Below are positions 1-8,173 of a stretch of 41,637 bases of DNA, one piece after another. This stretch comes from Tychonema sp. LEGE 06208 (GTDB lineage Bacteria; Cyanobacteriota; Cyanobacteriia; Cyanobacteriales; Microcoleaceae): NCBI RefSeq assembly GCF_015207505.1, contig NZ_JADEWT010000053.1:1-41637 (forward strand). The letters run 5' to 3'. The first letter of the stretch is position 1, and the number at the start of each line of letters is the position of its first letter. Both the position numbers and the translations under genes were made by a program. Below the pieces are notes generated by a model. The model was not told the origin of the DNA. It ran no database searches and worked only from the letters and a program-made list of their open reading frames with translations.

Positions 1-40
1 CAATAAATATCTGGCAAAATTCACTTTTTAAGCAGGAAAA

Positions 41-82
41 TATCTGCGTCAATCTGTGTTTGTCTGCCTTGAATCTGCGGTT
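41..82 (-). repeat. Dispersed 42-bp CGCAGAT repeat, copy 1
   Basis: Read on the minus strand this segment starts AACCGCAGATT and ends ACGCAGATA. It matches the plus-strand segment at 16280-16321 at 35 of 42 positions by hand alignment, so the two are inverted relative to each other. The internal unit is a loose repetition of CGCAGAT/CACAGAT. It lies outside any gene, between the window edge and the 3' end of the glycosyltransferase gene. No coding potential or transposase is associated with it. Confidence 0.6.
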
Positions 83-100
83 ACTCTATCAATCCAATTT

Positions 101-832
101 TCAACCTCGAAAATCCCCCAAAGCCTTCAATGCAAACTGTGGTAAAGCCAACATCCTGCGCCAGCGCCAAGGTTCTTGATAAAGCCGGTACAACCATTCT
201 AAATGATTGTCGCAAAACCAAGCCGGCGCGCGGTCTTTGGTTCCCGCCCAAATATCGAAACTGCCGCCAACTCCCACCCAAATAGACTGCGGACAAAGGT
301 GTCGGTTTTCCGCAATCCAAAACTCTTGGCGAGGCACTCCCAAGCCCACAAAAATCAGTTTTGGCTGCATTTTTTTCAGGCTGTCACAGAAGTCTGTTTC
401 TTCATCAGCAGAAAGATAGCCGTGTTGAGCAGAAATCGACAATCCTTTCACTTTTTGCTGCCAATTTTCTGCCGCCTTCGCCGTCACTCCCGGCGCACCT
501 CCAAAGAAAAATATCGGTTCGGAATCGGGCAATTTTCCGGCTTCTTGCAGCAGCGATTCTGCTAGTTCAATCCCCGGATAGCGCTTTGCCGATTTGCCCC
601 GCATTCGCAAGTACAGCACTACTCCCGAACCGTCTGGAATCACGAGTTCTGCAGAGCGAATTACATCGCCTAATGCCTGATTTTTCTCGGCTTGCATTGC
701 CATTTCAGCATTTAGTGTCACGACGTGACTTCCTAAGCCTTGATGCAGGCGCTCTATCAGCCAACCTGCGTAATCGTCTAATATGTGAACTGGTAGTCCC
801 AGCACTGAAAATTGCGGGCGCGATCGATCCAT
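101..832 (-). CDS. WecG/TagA/CpsF-family glycosyltransferase
   Basis: Probable GT26 enzyme that transfers an N-acetylmannosamine-type sugar from a nucleotide donor to a lipid-linked acceptor, in surface polysaccharide or cell-wall glycopolymer synthesis at the cytoplasmic face of the membrane. Visible family features are the N-terminal NAEMAMQAEKN segment, the PDGSGVV motif carrying the likely general-base Asp, FVGLGVPRQEFWI, and the C-terminal block GVGGSFDIWAGTKDRAPAW followed by a basic, Trp-rich tail (LEWLYRLYQEPWRWRR) that in this family contacts the membrane. The length of 243 aa is normal. The ATG at 832 is preferred over the upstream one at 859 because an AGAAAG ribosome site precedes it and the protein then starts MDRSRPQ. 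The acceptor and exact sugar cannot be read from sequence. Confidence 0.9.
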   Translation of the reverse strand: MDRSRPQFSVLGLPVHILDDYAGWLIERLHQGLGSHVVTLNAEMAMQAEKNQALGDVIRSAELVIPDGSGVVLYLRMRGKSAKRYPGIELAESLLQEAGKLPDSEPIFFFGGAPGVTAKAAENWQQKVKGLSISAQHGYLSADEETDFCDSLKKMQPKLIFVGLGVPRQEFWIAENRHLCPQSIWVGVGGSFDIWAGTKDRAPAWFCDNHLEWLYRLYQEPWRWRRMLALPQFALKALGDFRG

Positions 833-922
833 ATTTCTTTCTGTGAGATTTCTACACACCTAGTTATTTAAATTAGCTTAGTTTGGCGATCGATGCTAGA
901 CTACTTTTGAACGAAAAAAATC

Positions 923-982
923 CGGTTTGTGCCACAAAGATTTTGGTAAGTCATCATTCCGTGGCCCAGGAACCGTTTTTTT
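923..982 (-). terminator. Bidirectional terminator-like hairpin with T tracts on both sides
   Basis: CGGTT (923-927) and GCCAC (931-935) pair with GTGGC (961-965) and AACCG (971-975) around a 25-nt loop. On the plus strand the stem is followed by seven T (976-982). On the minus strand it is followed by a T run at 914-920. It lies just downstream of the small minus-strand gene at 1034-1174 and could end its transcript. The wide loop also leaves room for a short structured RNA. Confidence 0.45.
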
Positions 983-1033
983 GTACGCGACGCGCAAGTC
1001 CATTAGAGTTAGGCTGCTAAGTGCGATCGCTCA

Positions 1034-1174
1034 TTAACGTTCAATTTTCTTGACAGAGCCGTCAGCGTACCATTCCATCGGCACGAGTTCAATTTTACCA
1101 TTAACCTTCACTGTAGAGTAGACAATTTTTACAAAAGGAACGCGGTTATTATTGTTCTTGTTGCGGCTGGACAT
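1034..1174 (-). CDS. Small conserved-looking protein, 46 aa
   Basis: A 46-residue protein with a basic Asn-rich head (MSSRNKNNNN) followed by a compact stretch that reads as a small beta fold (VPFVKIVYSTVKVNGKIELV, then PMEWYADGSVKKIER). The ATG at 1174 is chosen because AAGGTGA sits at proper spacing before it. The longer open frame to 1315 would run into the start of the divergent GH15 gene and has no ribosome site. I do not recognise a named family. The regular alternation of polar and hydrophobic residues and the good ribosome site argue for a real gene. It is transcribed divergently from the GH15 gene across a 114-bp shared upstream region. Confidence 0.6.
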   Translation of the reverse strand: MSSRNKNNNNRVPFVKIVYSTVKVNGKIELVPMEWYADGSVKKIER

Positions 1175-1288
1175 GACAATCACCTTGTTTTGTTGTTGGC
1201 AGAATCGGAGCAGTGATAGAATCTCTGATATATTTAAAAGTCTATTCACCGCAATTGAACTCGCATCAGGAAAACCAAGGAAAACGAA

Positions 1289-4200
1289 ATGGCGATCGCA
1301 ACAAAAGAGCGACAAACGAAGTTAGATCATTACTACCAGCAAATCAAAAACGTTATCCTCAAGCGCCAGAACCCAATTACCGGCTTGCTTCCGGCGAGTA
1401 CCGCCGTTAACGCTCACGGCGACTACACCGATGCTTGGGTGCGGGATAATGTGTACAGCATTTTGGCAGTTTGGGGTTTGGGTTTAGCTTACCGCAAAAT
1501 TGACGGCGATCGCGGTAGAACCTTTGAACTCGAACACAGCACAGTCAAATTGATGCGCGGCTTGCTGTTTGCGATGATGCAGCAATCGAGCAAAGTCGAA
1601 CGTTTTAAAAATACTCAGTTGCCGCTAGATGCCCTGCACGCTAAATACAATACTCAAACTGGTAGTATTGTTGTTGGCGATGACCAATGGGGACATTTAC
1701 AGTTAGATGCTACATCTATATTTTTGTTGATTCTTGCTCAAATGACGGCTTCGGGATTGCATATAATTTTTACAATCGATGAAGTCAATTTCGTGCAAAA
1801 TTTAGTCTACTACATTGGTAGAGCTTACCGCACTCCCGATTACGGAATTTGGGAAAGAGGCAATAAAGTTAATCGCGGCAATGCAGAATTAAATGCTAGT
1901 TCGGTTGGCATGGCAAAAGCAGCGCTGGAAGCAATAAATGGATTGGATTTGTTCGGAGTTAACGGTTCTCAAACATCAGTGATTCACGTTTTACCCGATG
2001 AAATTGCCAGAAGCCGCGTAACTTTAGAATCGCTTTTGCCTCGGGAATCTAGTTCAAAAGAAGTAGATGCAGCTTTATTGAGCGTGATTAGTTTTCCGGC
2101 TTTTGCTGTGGAAGATAAAGAATTAGTAGAACGAACTAGAAATAAAATAATCGACAAATTGCAAGGCAATTACGGCTGCAAGCGGTTTCTGCGGGACGGA
2201 CACCAAACAGTTTTGGAAGATGCCGATCGCCTGCATTACGAACCGACAGAATTAAAGCAGTTCGAGCATATAGAATGCGAGTGGCCGCTATTTTTCACTT
2301 ATTTATTCTTGGACGGCCTATTTCAGGGAAATCAAGCCCAAGTGCAGGAGTACCAGCAGCGTTTGGAATCTCTAGCAGTCGATCGCTCTGGTTTGCCACT
2401 ACTACCAGAATTGTACTACGTCCCCGCCGAAAATATAGAAGCAGAAAAGCTCAATCCCCGCAGTCAGCAGCGCCTACCCAATGAAAATGTTCCCCTAGTT
2501 TGGGCGCAAAGTTTGTATTTTCTAGGTCAATTACTCAACGAAGGATTAATCGCAGTTGGCGATATTGACCCCTTGGGAAGACACCTGTCAGTGGGCGGGC
2601 ACAGAGAACCTTTAGTGCAAATTGCCCTGTTAGCTGAAGACAAAGATTTGCAAGCAGAATTAGCCACCAACGGTATTGCAGCGCAAACTCCAAAACAGGT
2701 AGAACCAATTCAAGTCCGCCAAGCCAAAGAATTATCCGCTATTTACGCGGAGATTGGACGCAACGATTCACTAGGCTTAACAGGCCGCCCCGTGCGCCGT
2801 TTGCGGAGTTTGACGACTTCCCGGGTGTTCAAAATTCGCGGAGAGGCGATCGTATTTCTTCCCTCATTCTTGGACAGAGAAGAATTTTACCTAACTCTAG
2901 ACTACCATTTTCTAGTATCTAAAATTCAAAGCGAAATAGCTCACATTCACCGCCATTGGTATCAGTTGGGACGACCCACGGTAACGCTGATGCTGACTCA
3001 CGCGATGCTCGAAACCGGCCGCGAAGCACTGCTGGAATTGATGAAGCAACTCCGCGACGGAAACTCAGGAAATACGCCTGTCAAACTCGGAAATCTTAAC
3101 CAGTTAATGCTGACTGCTGGCACAGAGAGAATAGATTTCATGCAATATTTTGAATTCACTGAATCTCCAGTGACAGGTGCAGTAGAAACCCCCACCTATC
3201 TGAGTTACAATCCCGAAAAAACTTGGCCATTGGGTCATACCCAAGAATTTAAATTAGAGTGCGAAACTAATCCTCAATTATTGCTCACCAGCCTGCAAAA
3301 ATCAGAGAATTTGTACGAACAAATTGAGTTGCTGCATACGCTGATTCGCCTCAAAGGATTAAACTTTGATACAGGATTTGGCGGCGCGGAAGCAACTGTT
3401 GAAGTTGTGGATTTACTCAACGAAGTTTATACAAAAGCTGGAGAAAGTTCGCAATCAAAAATTCAATGGGCCGTTGTCCGTCACGCTGCTGGATTGCTGG
3501 ACAAAGTTGATATCAGCTTGTCGGATGCAGTGACAGACATTTTGGTGAAGCAAAAACAGATTGCTGTCGGGAAAGCCTACAGCGAAGATTCGCTGATTTC
3601 GCGACCTGGTTCTTACACGGAAATCATGGACAAAATTCGCGAATTCTGTGGAGAGGACGTTCGCGATAGAGTTCTCACTCAAGAAATTCTGATTTACTTA
3701 GGCTTGCTAATTAAAGCCGAACCGCAGTTGTTTAAAGGGTTGCTAACTCTGAGAGTGAGTTACTTTATTTTGCTGTTAACTAGCGAATTAGCCCGCGAAT
3801 TGCGAGTTACGCAAAATGAAGCTTACGAATATTTAATGCAGCTAAGTCCCTTTGAAATTAAAAATCGCCTGCGCCAAGTATTGGCAGAATATGAGGAAAT
3901 GAATCAAATCCTCAAACAGCAAGAATCACTGCGTGTCAAACAGCCGGAAAAAGATATTGAATGGGTAGTCGCGCCCGTGTTTGAGGAACCCAAAATGCCT
4001 GCGGGTGGATGGCGGCGCAAGCGGCAAATGGAAGGTGCAGTCAACCGCGTACCGAAGGATTTTTATCCGAGTGTTTGGGGATTGCTGCGGCACTGCAAAG
4101 GCTTGATTATTGGCGATAAATTAGAGCGTCGAAATCGCTTAGATAGCGATCTTATTTTAGCGGAAATGACCCCAGGCGAAAAAAATTTCGCGCTCCAAAT

Positions 4201-4498
4201 CGAGCATTTGCTAAACAAAATTGTAGCGCCGGAATACCGACAAGTCAATATTGAGGCGCTGATGGAGTTGGCGGCGCTCGCGCAGCGCAACCCAGAATTG
4301 AAAGTAGAAGAATACATTGTTTTAGATGTATTAGTCGGTCACGCGGTGCGGCTTAATTGGCTGGGAAGACACTCGGAAAGAGCGGACAGGTACGATGAAG
4401 ATAAGGCGGCGGCGTGGCAAGGTTTTTACAATACTTCGCCCTACGTTTGCGCGAGTCACGTACTGGATGCTTTCCGGTTCTTGACGAAGTTTGGATAG
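1289..4498 (+). CDS. Glycoside hydrolase family 15 / phosphorylase kinase alpha-beta-like protein
   Basis: A 1069-aa protein whose N-terminal third has the (alpha/alpha)6 glucoamylase-like signature: NPITGLLPAST followed by DAWVRDNVYSILAVWGL at about residues 45-70, and GDDQWGHLQLDATSIFLL near residue 130. These are hallmarks of the GH15 / eukaryotic phosphorylase kinase alpha-beta family, found as a single large soluble protein in many cyanobacteria. The remaining two thirds are helical with no catalytic motif I can name, ending NTSPYVCASHVLDAF. Whether it hydrolyses glucans or plays a regulatory role in glycogen metabolism is not decided by the sequence. The ATG at 1289 has AAGGAAAA upstream. 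It is a single-gene unit, divergent from the small gene at 1034. Confidence 0.9.
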   Translation: MAIATKERQTKLDHYYQQIKNVILKRQNPITGLLPASTAVNAHGDYTDAWVRDNVYSILAVWGLGLAYRKIDGDRGRTFELEHSTVKLMRGLLFAMMQQSSKVERFKNTQLPLDALHAKYNTQTGSIVVGDDQWGHLQLDATSIFLLILAQMTASGLHIIFTIDEVNFVQNLVYYIGRAYRTPDYGIWERGNKVNRGNAELNASSVGMAKAALEAINGLDLFGVNGSQTSVIHVLPDEIARSRVTLESLLPRESSSKEVDAALLSVISFPAFAVEDKELVERTRNKIIDKLQGNYGCKRFLRDGHQTVLEDADRLHYEPTELKQFEHIECEWPLFFTYLFLDGLFQGNQAQVQEYQQRLESLAVDRSGLPLLPELYYVPAENIEAEKLNPRSQQRLPNENVPLVWAQSLYFLGQLLNEGLIAVGDIDPLGRHLSVGGHREPLVQIALLAEDKDLQAELATNGIAAQTPKQVEPIQVRQAKELSAIYAEIGRNDSLGLTGRPVRRLRSLTTSRVFKIRGEAIVFLPSFLDREEFYLTLDYHFLVSKIQSEIAHIHRHWYQLGRPTVTLMLTHAMLETGREALLELMKQLRDGNSGNTPVKLGNLNQLMLTAGTERIDFMQYFEFTESPVTGAVETPTYLSYNPEKTWPLGHTQEFKLECETNPQLLLTSLQKSENLYEQIELLHTLIRLKGLNFDTGFGGAEATVEVVDLLNEVYTKAGESSQSKIQWAVVRHAAGLLDKVDISLSDAVTDILVKQKQIAVGKAYSEDSLISRPGSYTEIMDKIREFCGEDVRDRVLTQEILIYLGLLIKAEPQLFKGLLTLRVSYFILLLTSELARELRVTQNEAYEYLMQLSPFEIKNRLRQVLAEYEEMNQILKQQESLRVKQPEKDIEWVVAPVFEEPKMPAGGWRRKRQMEGAVNRVPKDFYPSVWGLLRHCKGLIIGDKLERRNRLDSDLILAEMTPGEKNFALQIEHLLNKIVAPEYRQVNIEALMELAALAQRNPELKVEEYIVLDVLVGHAVRLNWLGRHSERADRYDEDKAAAWQGFYNTSPYVCASHVLDAFRFLTKFG

Positions 4499-4540
4499 AT
4501 TGAAATAAACCAAGCGTGTCACACTCAAATCGAATCCTAG

Positions 4541-4595
4541 GGTGCGTCAGATAAAATTGTATAACGATTGTCGAGGTTTTCCAATCTGACGTACC
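4541..4595. repeat. 55-bp palindromic element (GGTGCGTC type)
   Basis: GGTGCGTCAGAT at 4541-4552 is repeated inverted as ATCTGACGTACC at 4584-4595, with one wobble mismatch. The 31-bp centre is A/T-rich. Size and ends match the two elements at 11855 and 11926, so this looks like a small family of hairpin-forming dispersed repeats. It lies between the GH15 gene and the small gene at 4689 and could act as a transcription barrier. Confidence 0.65.
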
Positions 4596-4688
4596 TTACT
4601 CAAATCGCATTGTTTATTCTTTAGCTAATTGGCTGAATACTTTGGGAAGGTAAGGTAATATAGATTTATGAAGTAGCCACGGCTTGAC

Positions 4689-5033
4689 ATGAAACTACCG
4701 GATCGCATCACAACCTATAAATACCCGATTAAAAGTCAGGTAGAACTCGAAGCGGAGTTTTATAGCTTTGCAGAAGAATGGCGTGCCCAGACAAGGATGC
4801 TGTCATTAGTTACACAAAAGTCAATGCACCCAGCTTATCAAAGAATTATTGGCATGGGACAGCCTGTTGTACCGTTGATTTTTCGCGATCTCGAACAAAA
4901 ACCAGATCATTGGTTTTGGGCGTTGAGGGCAATTACTGGTGATAATCCGGTAAAGCCAGAGCAGCGCGGTCGAATGAAACAAATGGCTCAAGCTTGGATA
5001 CAATGGGGAAAAGAACACGGTTATGAATGGTAG
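4689..5033 (+). CDS. Conserved hypothetical protein, 114 aa
   Basis: A small soluble protein with an acidic, aromatic N-terminal half (VELEAEFYSFAEEWRAQT) and a C-terminal half built around HPAYQRIIGMGQPVVPLIF, PDHWFWALRAITG and AWIQWGKEHGYEW. I have a general recollection of this C-terminal pattern in many bacterial and phage small proteins of unknown function, but I cannot name a domain with certainty. There is no signal peptide, membrane segment or catalytic motif. It lies 47 bp upstream of the restriction-modification methyltransferase on the same strand, so it may be co-transcribed with it, perhaps as a controller or accessory protein. That role is inference only; no clear helix-turn-helix is visible. 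Confidence 0.75.
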   Translation: MKLPDRITTYKYPIKSQVELEAEFYSFAEEWRAQTRMLSLVTQKSMHPAYQRIIGMGQPVVPLIFRDLEQKPDHWFWALRAITGDNPVKPEQRGRMKQMAQAWIQWGKEHGYEW

Positions 5034-5080
5034 GCTGGAATATCGCAAACTCTTGAGATTTCCTAAATACCATACATATT

Positions 5081-6271
5081 ATGAGGCTTAAACTTGTGAT
5101 TAACAACAAACCGATAACTATTAGCCTCTTTGCTGGAGCTTACGGTTTAGATTTAGGTCTAGAAAAAGCAGGATTTCAGACAGTAAGTTTAGTAGAAATT
5201 GAACCTGATGCTACCAAAACTATCTCTCTAAATCGTCCTCACTTATCCCCATGTGCTGTACCGAGAGATATTTGCGAAGTCAGCGCCCAAACTCTCTTAG
5301 AAGAAGGCGGACAAATCTTAGGTTTAGATAGACCTCTGCGCGCTGATGAAGTAGATTTAGTGACCGGCGGCCCCCCGTGCCAACCCTTCAGCACAGCCGG
5401 AAAACGGGGGTCTGTTGGAGATCCGCGCGGCAGCTTATTTATGGATTTCATACGCATTGTTGATGAAATTAAACCGCGCTTTTTTATCATGGAAAATGTC
5501 AAGGGATTGCTGTCAGCTCCGATTCGACATCGACCTCACGATCGCAGAGGTTTAGGTTGCGCGCAATTAGAACATGATGAAATGCCAGGTGCAGCTTTAC
5601 AAGTGATTTTGGCAGAGATGAAACGCATTGGTTATGAAGTTATGTATGATTTACTAAATACTGCTGACTACGGCGTTCCTCAAGCTAGAGAAAGAGTAAT
5701 TTTTATTGGTTATAAAGGTAATGATTCAGTTACTTTGCCACTGCCAACTTACAGTCAGAAAGGTACTGCTAAAAAACCAAAATGGTTGACGATTAGAGAA
5801 GGATTAAAAGATTTAGTAGATTCTCGGCCAGAATTTGTCCCTTATTCAGAAAATCGCCTCAAGTATCTGCGTCTGTTAACAGCAGGTCAAAACTGGAGGC
5901 ATTTACCCAGCGAATTACAGCAAGAAGCAATGGGAGGAGCTTATAAATCTGAAGGCGGTAAAGTTGGTTTTTACCGACGTTTGGCATGGGATAAACCGTC
6001 GCCTACTGTCACAACCAGTCCCCATCAAAAGGCTACAGATATGTGTCATCCTGATGAATTGCGTCCTTTGAGTGTCAGAGAGTGCGCGCGAATTCAAACT
6101 TTTCCAGATGATTGGGTTTTTTATGGATCGACTGCTTCTAAATACCGACAAATTGGGAATGCTGTTCCTGTATTATTGGGAGAGGCGATCGGTCAATACC
6201 TTTGTCAGGTAATTAAGGGCGATCGAGTTAGAGGAAGAGAAATAAGTCAACAGTTGTCTCTTTTCAGTTAG
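5081..6271 (+). CDS. DNA (cytosine-5-)-methyltransferase of a type II R-M system
   Basis: Transfers methyl from S-adenosylmethionine to C5 of cytosine in a specific DNA site, protecting host DNA from the neighbouring endonuclease. Ordered C5-methylase motifs are visible: motif I ISLFAGAYGLDLGLEKAGF near residue 14, motif IV GGPPCQPFSTAGKRG with the catalytic Cys at about residue 98, motif VI MENVKGLL, motif VIII GVPQARERVIF, and C-terminal motifs IX-X with SVRECARIQTFPDDW and YRQIGNAVP. The variable target-recognition region lies between motifs VIII and IX. The length of 396 aa is normal. The ATG at 5081 lacks a ribosome site. An in-frame GTG at 5096 sits after TGAGG at good spacing and would remove five residues. 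The stop is 34 bp before the next gene. Confidence 0.93.
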   Translation: MRLKLVINNKPITISLFAGAYGLDLGLEKAGFQTVSLVEIEPDATKTISLNRPHLSPCAVPRDICEVSAQTLLEEGGQILGLDRPLRADEVDLVTGGPPCQPFSTAGKRGSVGDPRGSLFMDFIRIVDEIKPRFFIMENVKGLLSAPIRHRPHDRRGLGCAQLEHDEMPGAALQVILAEMKRIGYEVMYDLLNTADYGVPQARERVIFIGYKGNDSVTLPLPTYSQKGTAKKPKWLTIREGLKDLVDSRPEFVPYSENRLKYLRLLTAGQNWRHLPSELQQEAMGGAYKSEGGKVGFYRRLAWDKPSPTVTTSPHQKATDMCHPDELRPLSVRECARIQTFPDDWVFYGSTASKYRQIGNAVPVLLGEAIGQYLCQVIKGDRVRGREISQQLSLFS

Positions 6272-6305
6272 CTAATATTTAAAATAGAGTTGAGGAGAAA
6301 TAAAA

Positions 6306-7256
6306 GTGTCAGAGCAACTTCATGAATTATTAGCATTTGTTTTAGAAAAAGAAGTAGGACTCCCTGCCAGCAAGTCTCGATCTTTCGCCAGTCATTTTGC
6401 GGAGTTAGAAGAATTTTTTAATTTACAAGCAGAAACACTCAGAAACGGCATCAGCAGCATATCTGGTAAAAGAGCTCTTAAATTTACTCCCGATGAGATT
6501 GAACGCATTTTAGCATTTACATCTTCAGGTAAGCTTTCGCTGCAACTTACTATAGCCGCAAATTTTCTAGCTAGTATCTGTCGGGACTTCACAAGGCGAC
6601 AGTTAGCTATGGTTGACAATCTAACTTTAGAAAAAATTCACCCCAACCCATTTTTAATTAGGGCGTTAAATCTTGATACTCCAGCAGAAGTTGTCAGACT
6701 TAATGTTTATATGGCGGCTACTAGGTCTATTGTTACTTCTATGGGGTTTTTTATTGAAAAACTATTGATATCTTGCTCTGAAAGTGCAGAAAGTCCGCCC
6801 GGTAAGTCAGGGTGGGATGCAATCAAAACTACCAGTGATGGCGATCGCTGTTGGATACAGGTCAAAAGCGGCCCGAATGATATGGATAAAGACCAGATAG
6901 TATATTGGGCTGACAAAATTCAGGAAAAAATTAATGCAGGCGATCGCGCTTATATTGGTATAGCTTACGGCAAGAGAACTAATAAGACTGTAACTTTTGG
7001 TCTGCTGAAGCAACTTCTGCCGAATTCTGAAATGAGCACTTTGATCGGTCGAGAACTGTGGGATTTTGTCAGTGAAGATACTGATTTTACTGTAAATTTG
7101 TTTGAAGTTTTGCGTCAATCTGCCAGTCAAGTTTTAGCACAAAGTTCTATAGCTGATGCTATAGAAAGGTGTAGCGATCGACTAATCGATCAATTTATCG
7201 GCAAGTACGGCGAGGGAAGTCAAGGTGTTTTTAACTATATAGCAGATATATTTTGA
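6306..7256 (+). CDS. Probable type II restriction endonuclease
   Basis: A 316-aa protein directly downstream of the C5 methyltransferase in the same orientation, as expected for the cleavage partner of a type II R-M pair. A PD-(D/E)XK-like core is visible in the middle: SGWDAIKT, then GDRCWIQVKSGPNDMDKDQ at about residues 181-200, i.e. Asp followed by a Gln-Val-Lys strand and a KSGPN turn. The KSGPN and NPFL segments resemble what I recall of PmeII-like type II endonucleases, but I cannot confirm membership. The N-terminal 100 residues are helical and may bind DNA. Start is GTG at 6306, preceded by GAGGAG. The recognition site cannot be inferred from sequence. Confidence 0.75.
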   Translation: MSEQLHELLAFVLEKEVGLPASKSRSFASHFAELEEFFNLQAETLRNGISSISGKRALKFTPDEIERILAFTSSGKLSLQLTIAANFLASICRDFTRRQLAMVDNLTLEKIHPNPFLIRALNLDTPAEVVRLNVYMAATRSIVTSMGFFIEKLLISCSESAESPPGKSGWDAIKTTSDGDRCWIQVKSGPNDMDKDQIVYWADKIQEKINAGDRAYIGIAYGKRTNKTVTFGLLKQLLPNSEMSTLIGRELWDFVSEDTDFTVNLFEVLRQSASQVLAQSSIADAIERCSDRLIDQFIGKYGEGSQGVFNYIADIF

Positions 7257-7263
7257 TTTACAA

Positions 7264-7295
7264 GTTTGCAGTAGCCCAGAAGCGCTACTGCAAAC
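7264..7295. terminator. Convergent hairpin between endonuclease gene and hisB
   Basis: A perfect 12-bp inverted repeat, GTTTGCAGTAGC (7264-7275) with GCTACTGCAAAC (7284-7295) and an 8-nt loop, lies in the 45-bp gap between two genes that converge. Neither side has a strong T tract, so it may act as a weak bidirectional terminator or as an RNA-stabilising stem. Confidence 0.5.
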
Positions 7296-7301
7296 CCCAA
7301 A

Positions 7302-7961
7302 CTACAAAACTCCTTTAGAACTCGGAATCCGACTGGCGCGCCGGGGATCGATTTCTACCGCCATCCGCAGAGCTCGCGCAAAGGCCTTAAACGCCGCTTC
7401 GACAATGTGATGTGAATTTCCGCCCTGCAACTGTCGAATGTGCAGTGTCATCTGAGTGTGGTTCACCACCGCCGAAAAAAACTCTTTCACTAATTCAGTA
7501 TCGTAGGTGCCGATCCGCTGGTTGGGAATTTCTAAGCTGTAACTTAGGTGAGGCCGTCCCGAAAAGTCTAAGACTACTTCAATTAATGCTTCATCTAGAG
7601 GGGCGATGAAGTGGCCGAAGCGAGAAATGCCCGATCGATCTCCGACAGCTTTTGCTAGGGCTTGGCCCAAGGTAATTCCCACATCTTCGTTGGTGTGGTG
7701 GTCGTCAATCGCCAAATCCCCGATCGCCTGTACGTCCAAATCGATCAATCCGTGAGAAGCAATCTGCTGCAACATATGGTCTAAAAACGGAATCCCCGTG
7801 GACGCTTTGCAAGTTCCCACACCGTCGAGATTGAGGCTGGCGGTGACATCCGTTTCCAGTGTCGTGCGTTTCACCAACGCGGCCCTGGCTGGTTGAACCG
7901 AATTTGCAGGAGGTACTGGAGGGCGATCGATTATTTCCATAATTCCCAATTTGTCATTCAT
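7302..7961 (-). CDS. hisB: Imidazoleglycerol-phosphate dehydratase
   Basis: Catalyses dehydration of imidazole-glycerol phosphate to imidazole-acetol phosphate in histidine biosynthesis, in the cytoplasm, as a manganese-dependent 24-mer. The metal-binding motifs are present: [13 protein letters not shown] in the N-terminal half and [18 protein letters not shown] near the C-terminus, together with the [15 protein letters not shown] segment (here [14 protein letters not shown]) and SGRPHLSY. It is the monofunctional form of about 210-220 aa, without the phosphatase domain of enterobacterial HisB. An internal ATG at 7940 (MEIIDRPP) is an alternative start, and neither start has a strong ribosome site. 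Heptamer repeats lie immediately upstream, so its promoter must sit within or beyond about 100 bp of ordinary sequence. Confidence 0.96.
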   Translation of the reverse strand: MNDKLGIMEIIDRPPVPPANSVQPARAALVKRTTLETDVTASLNLDGVGTCKASTGIPFLDHMLQQIASHGLIDLDVQAIGDLAIDDHHTNEDVGITLGQALAKAVGDRSGISRFGHFIAPLDEALIEVVLDFSGRPHLSYSLEIPNQRIGTYDTELVKEFFSAVVNHTQMTLHIRQLQGGNSHHIVEAAFKAFARALRMAVEIDPRRASRIPSSKGVL

Positions 7962-8071
7962 AGTTATTGTTGATAATTAGTAATTTGGGATTAACACTTT
8001 TGTAGCGAACAAAAGACTGTTATTGACAGTTGACTGTTGGCAAATCTTGCTGTTAACTGTCTAAAAACTTC

Positions 8072-8172
8072 GCTGACAACTGACAACTGACAACTGTCAA
8101 CTGACAACTGACAACTGACAACTGTCAACTGACAACTGTCAACTGACAACTGACAACTGACAACTGTCAACT
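8072..8172. repeat. Short tandemly repeated heptamer array (TGACAAC / TGTCAAC)
   Basis: About fourteen successive 7-bp units alternate between CTGACAA and CTGTCAA. The array ends within a few bases of the fabI stop codon. It is a classic cyanobacterial STRR array. Units are uninterrupted and there are no spacers, so it is not a CRISPR. Confidence 0.9.
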
Positions 8173-8173
8173 G

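Noticed and set aside
8072..8172. Possible CRISPR array upstream of hisB and the similar arrays at 26978 and 27303
   Set aside because: Units are 7 bp with no unique spacers and there are no cas genes. They are STRR tandem repeats.
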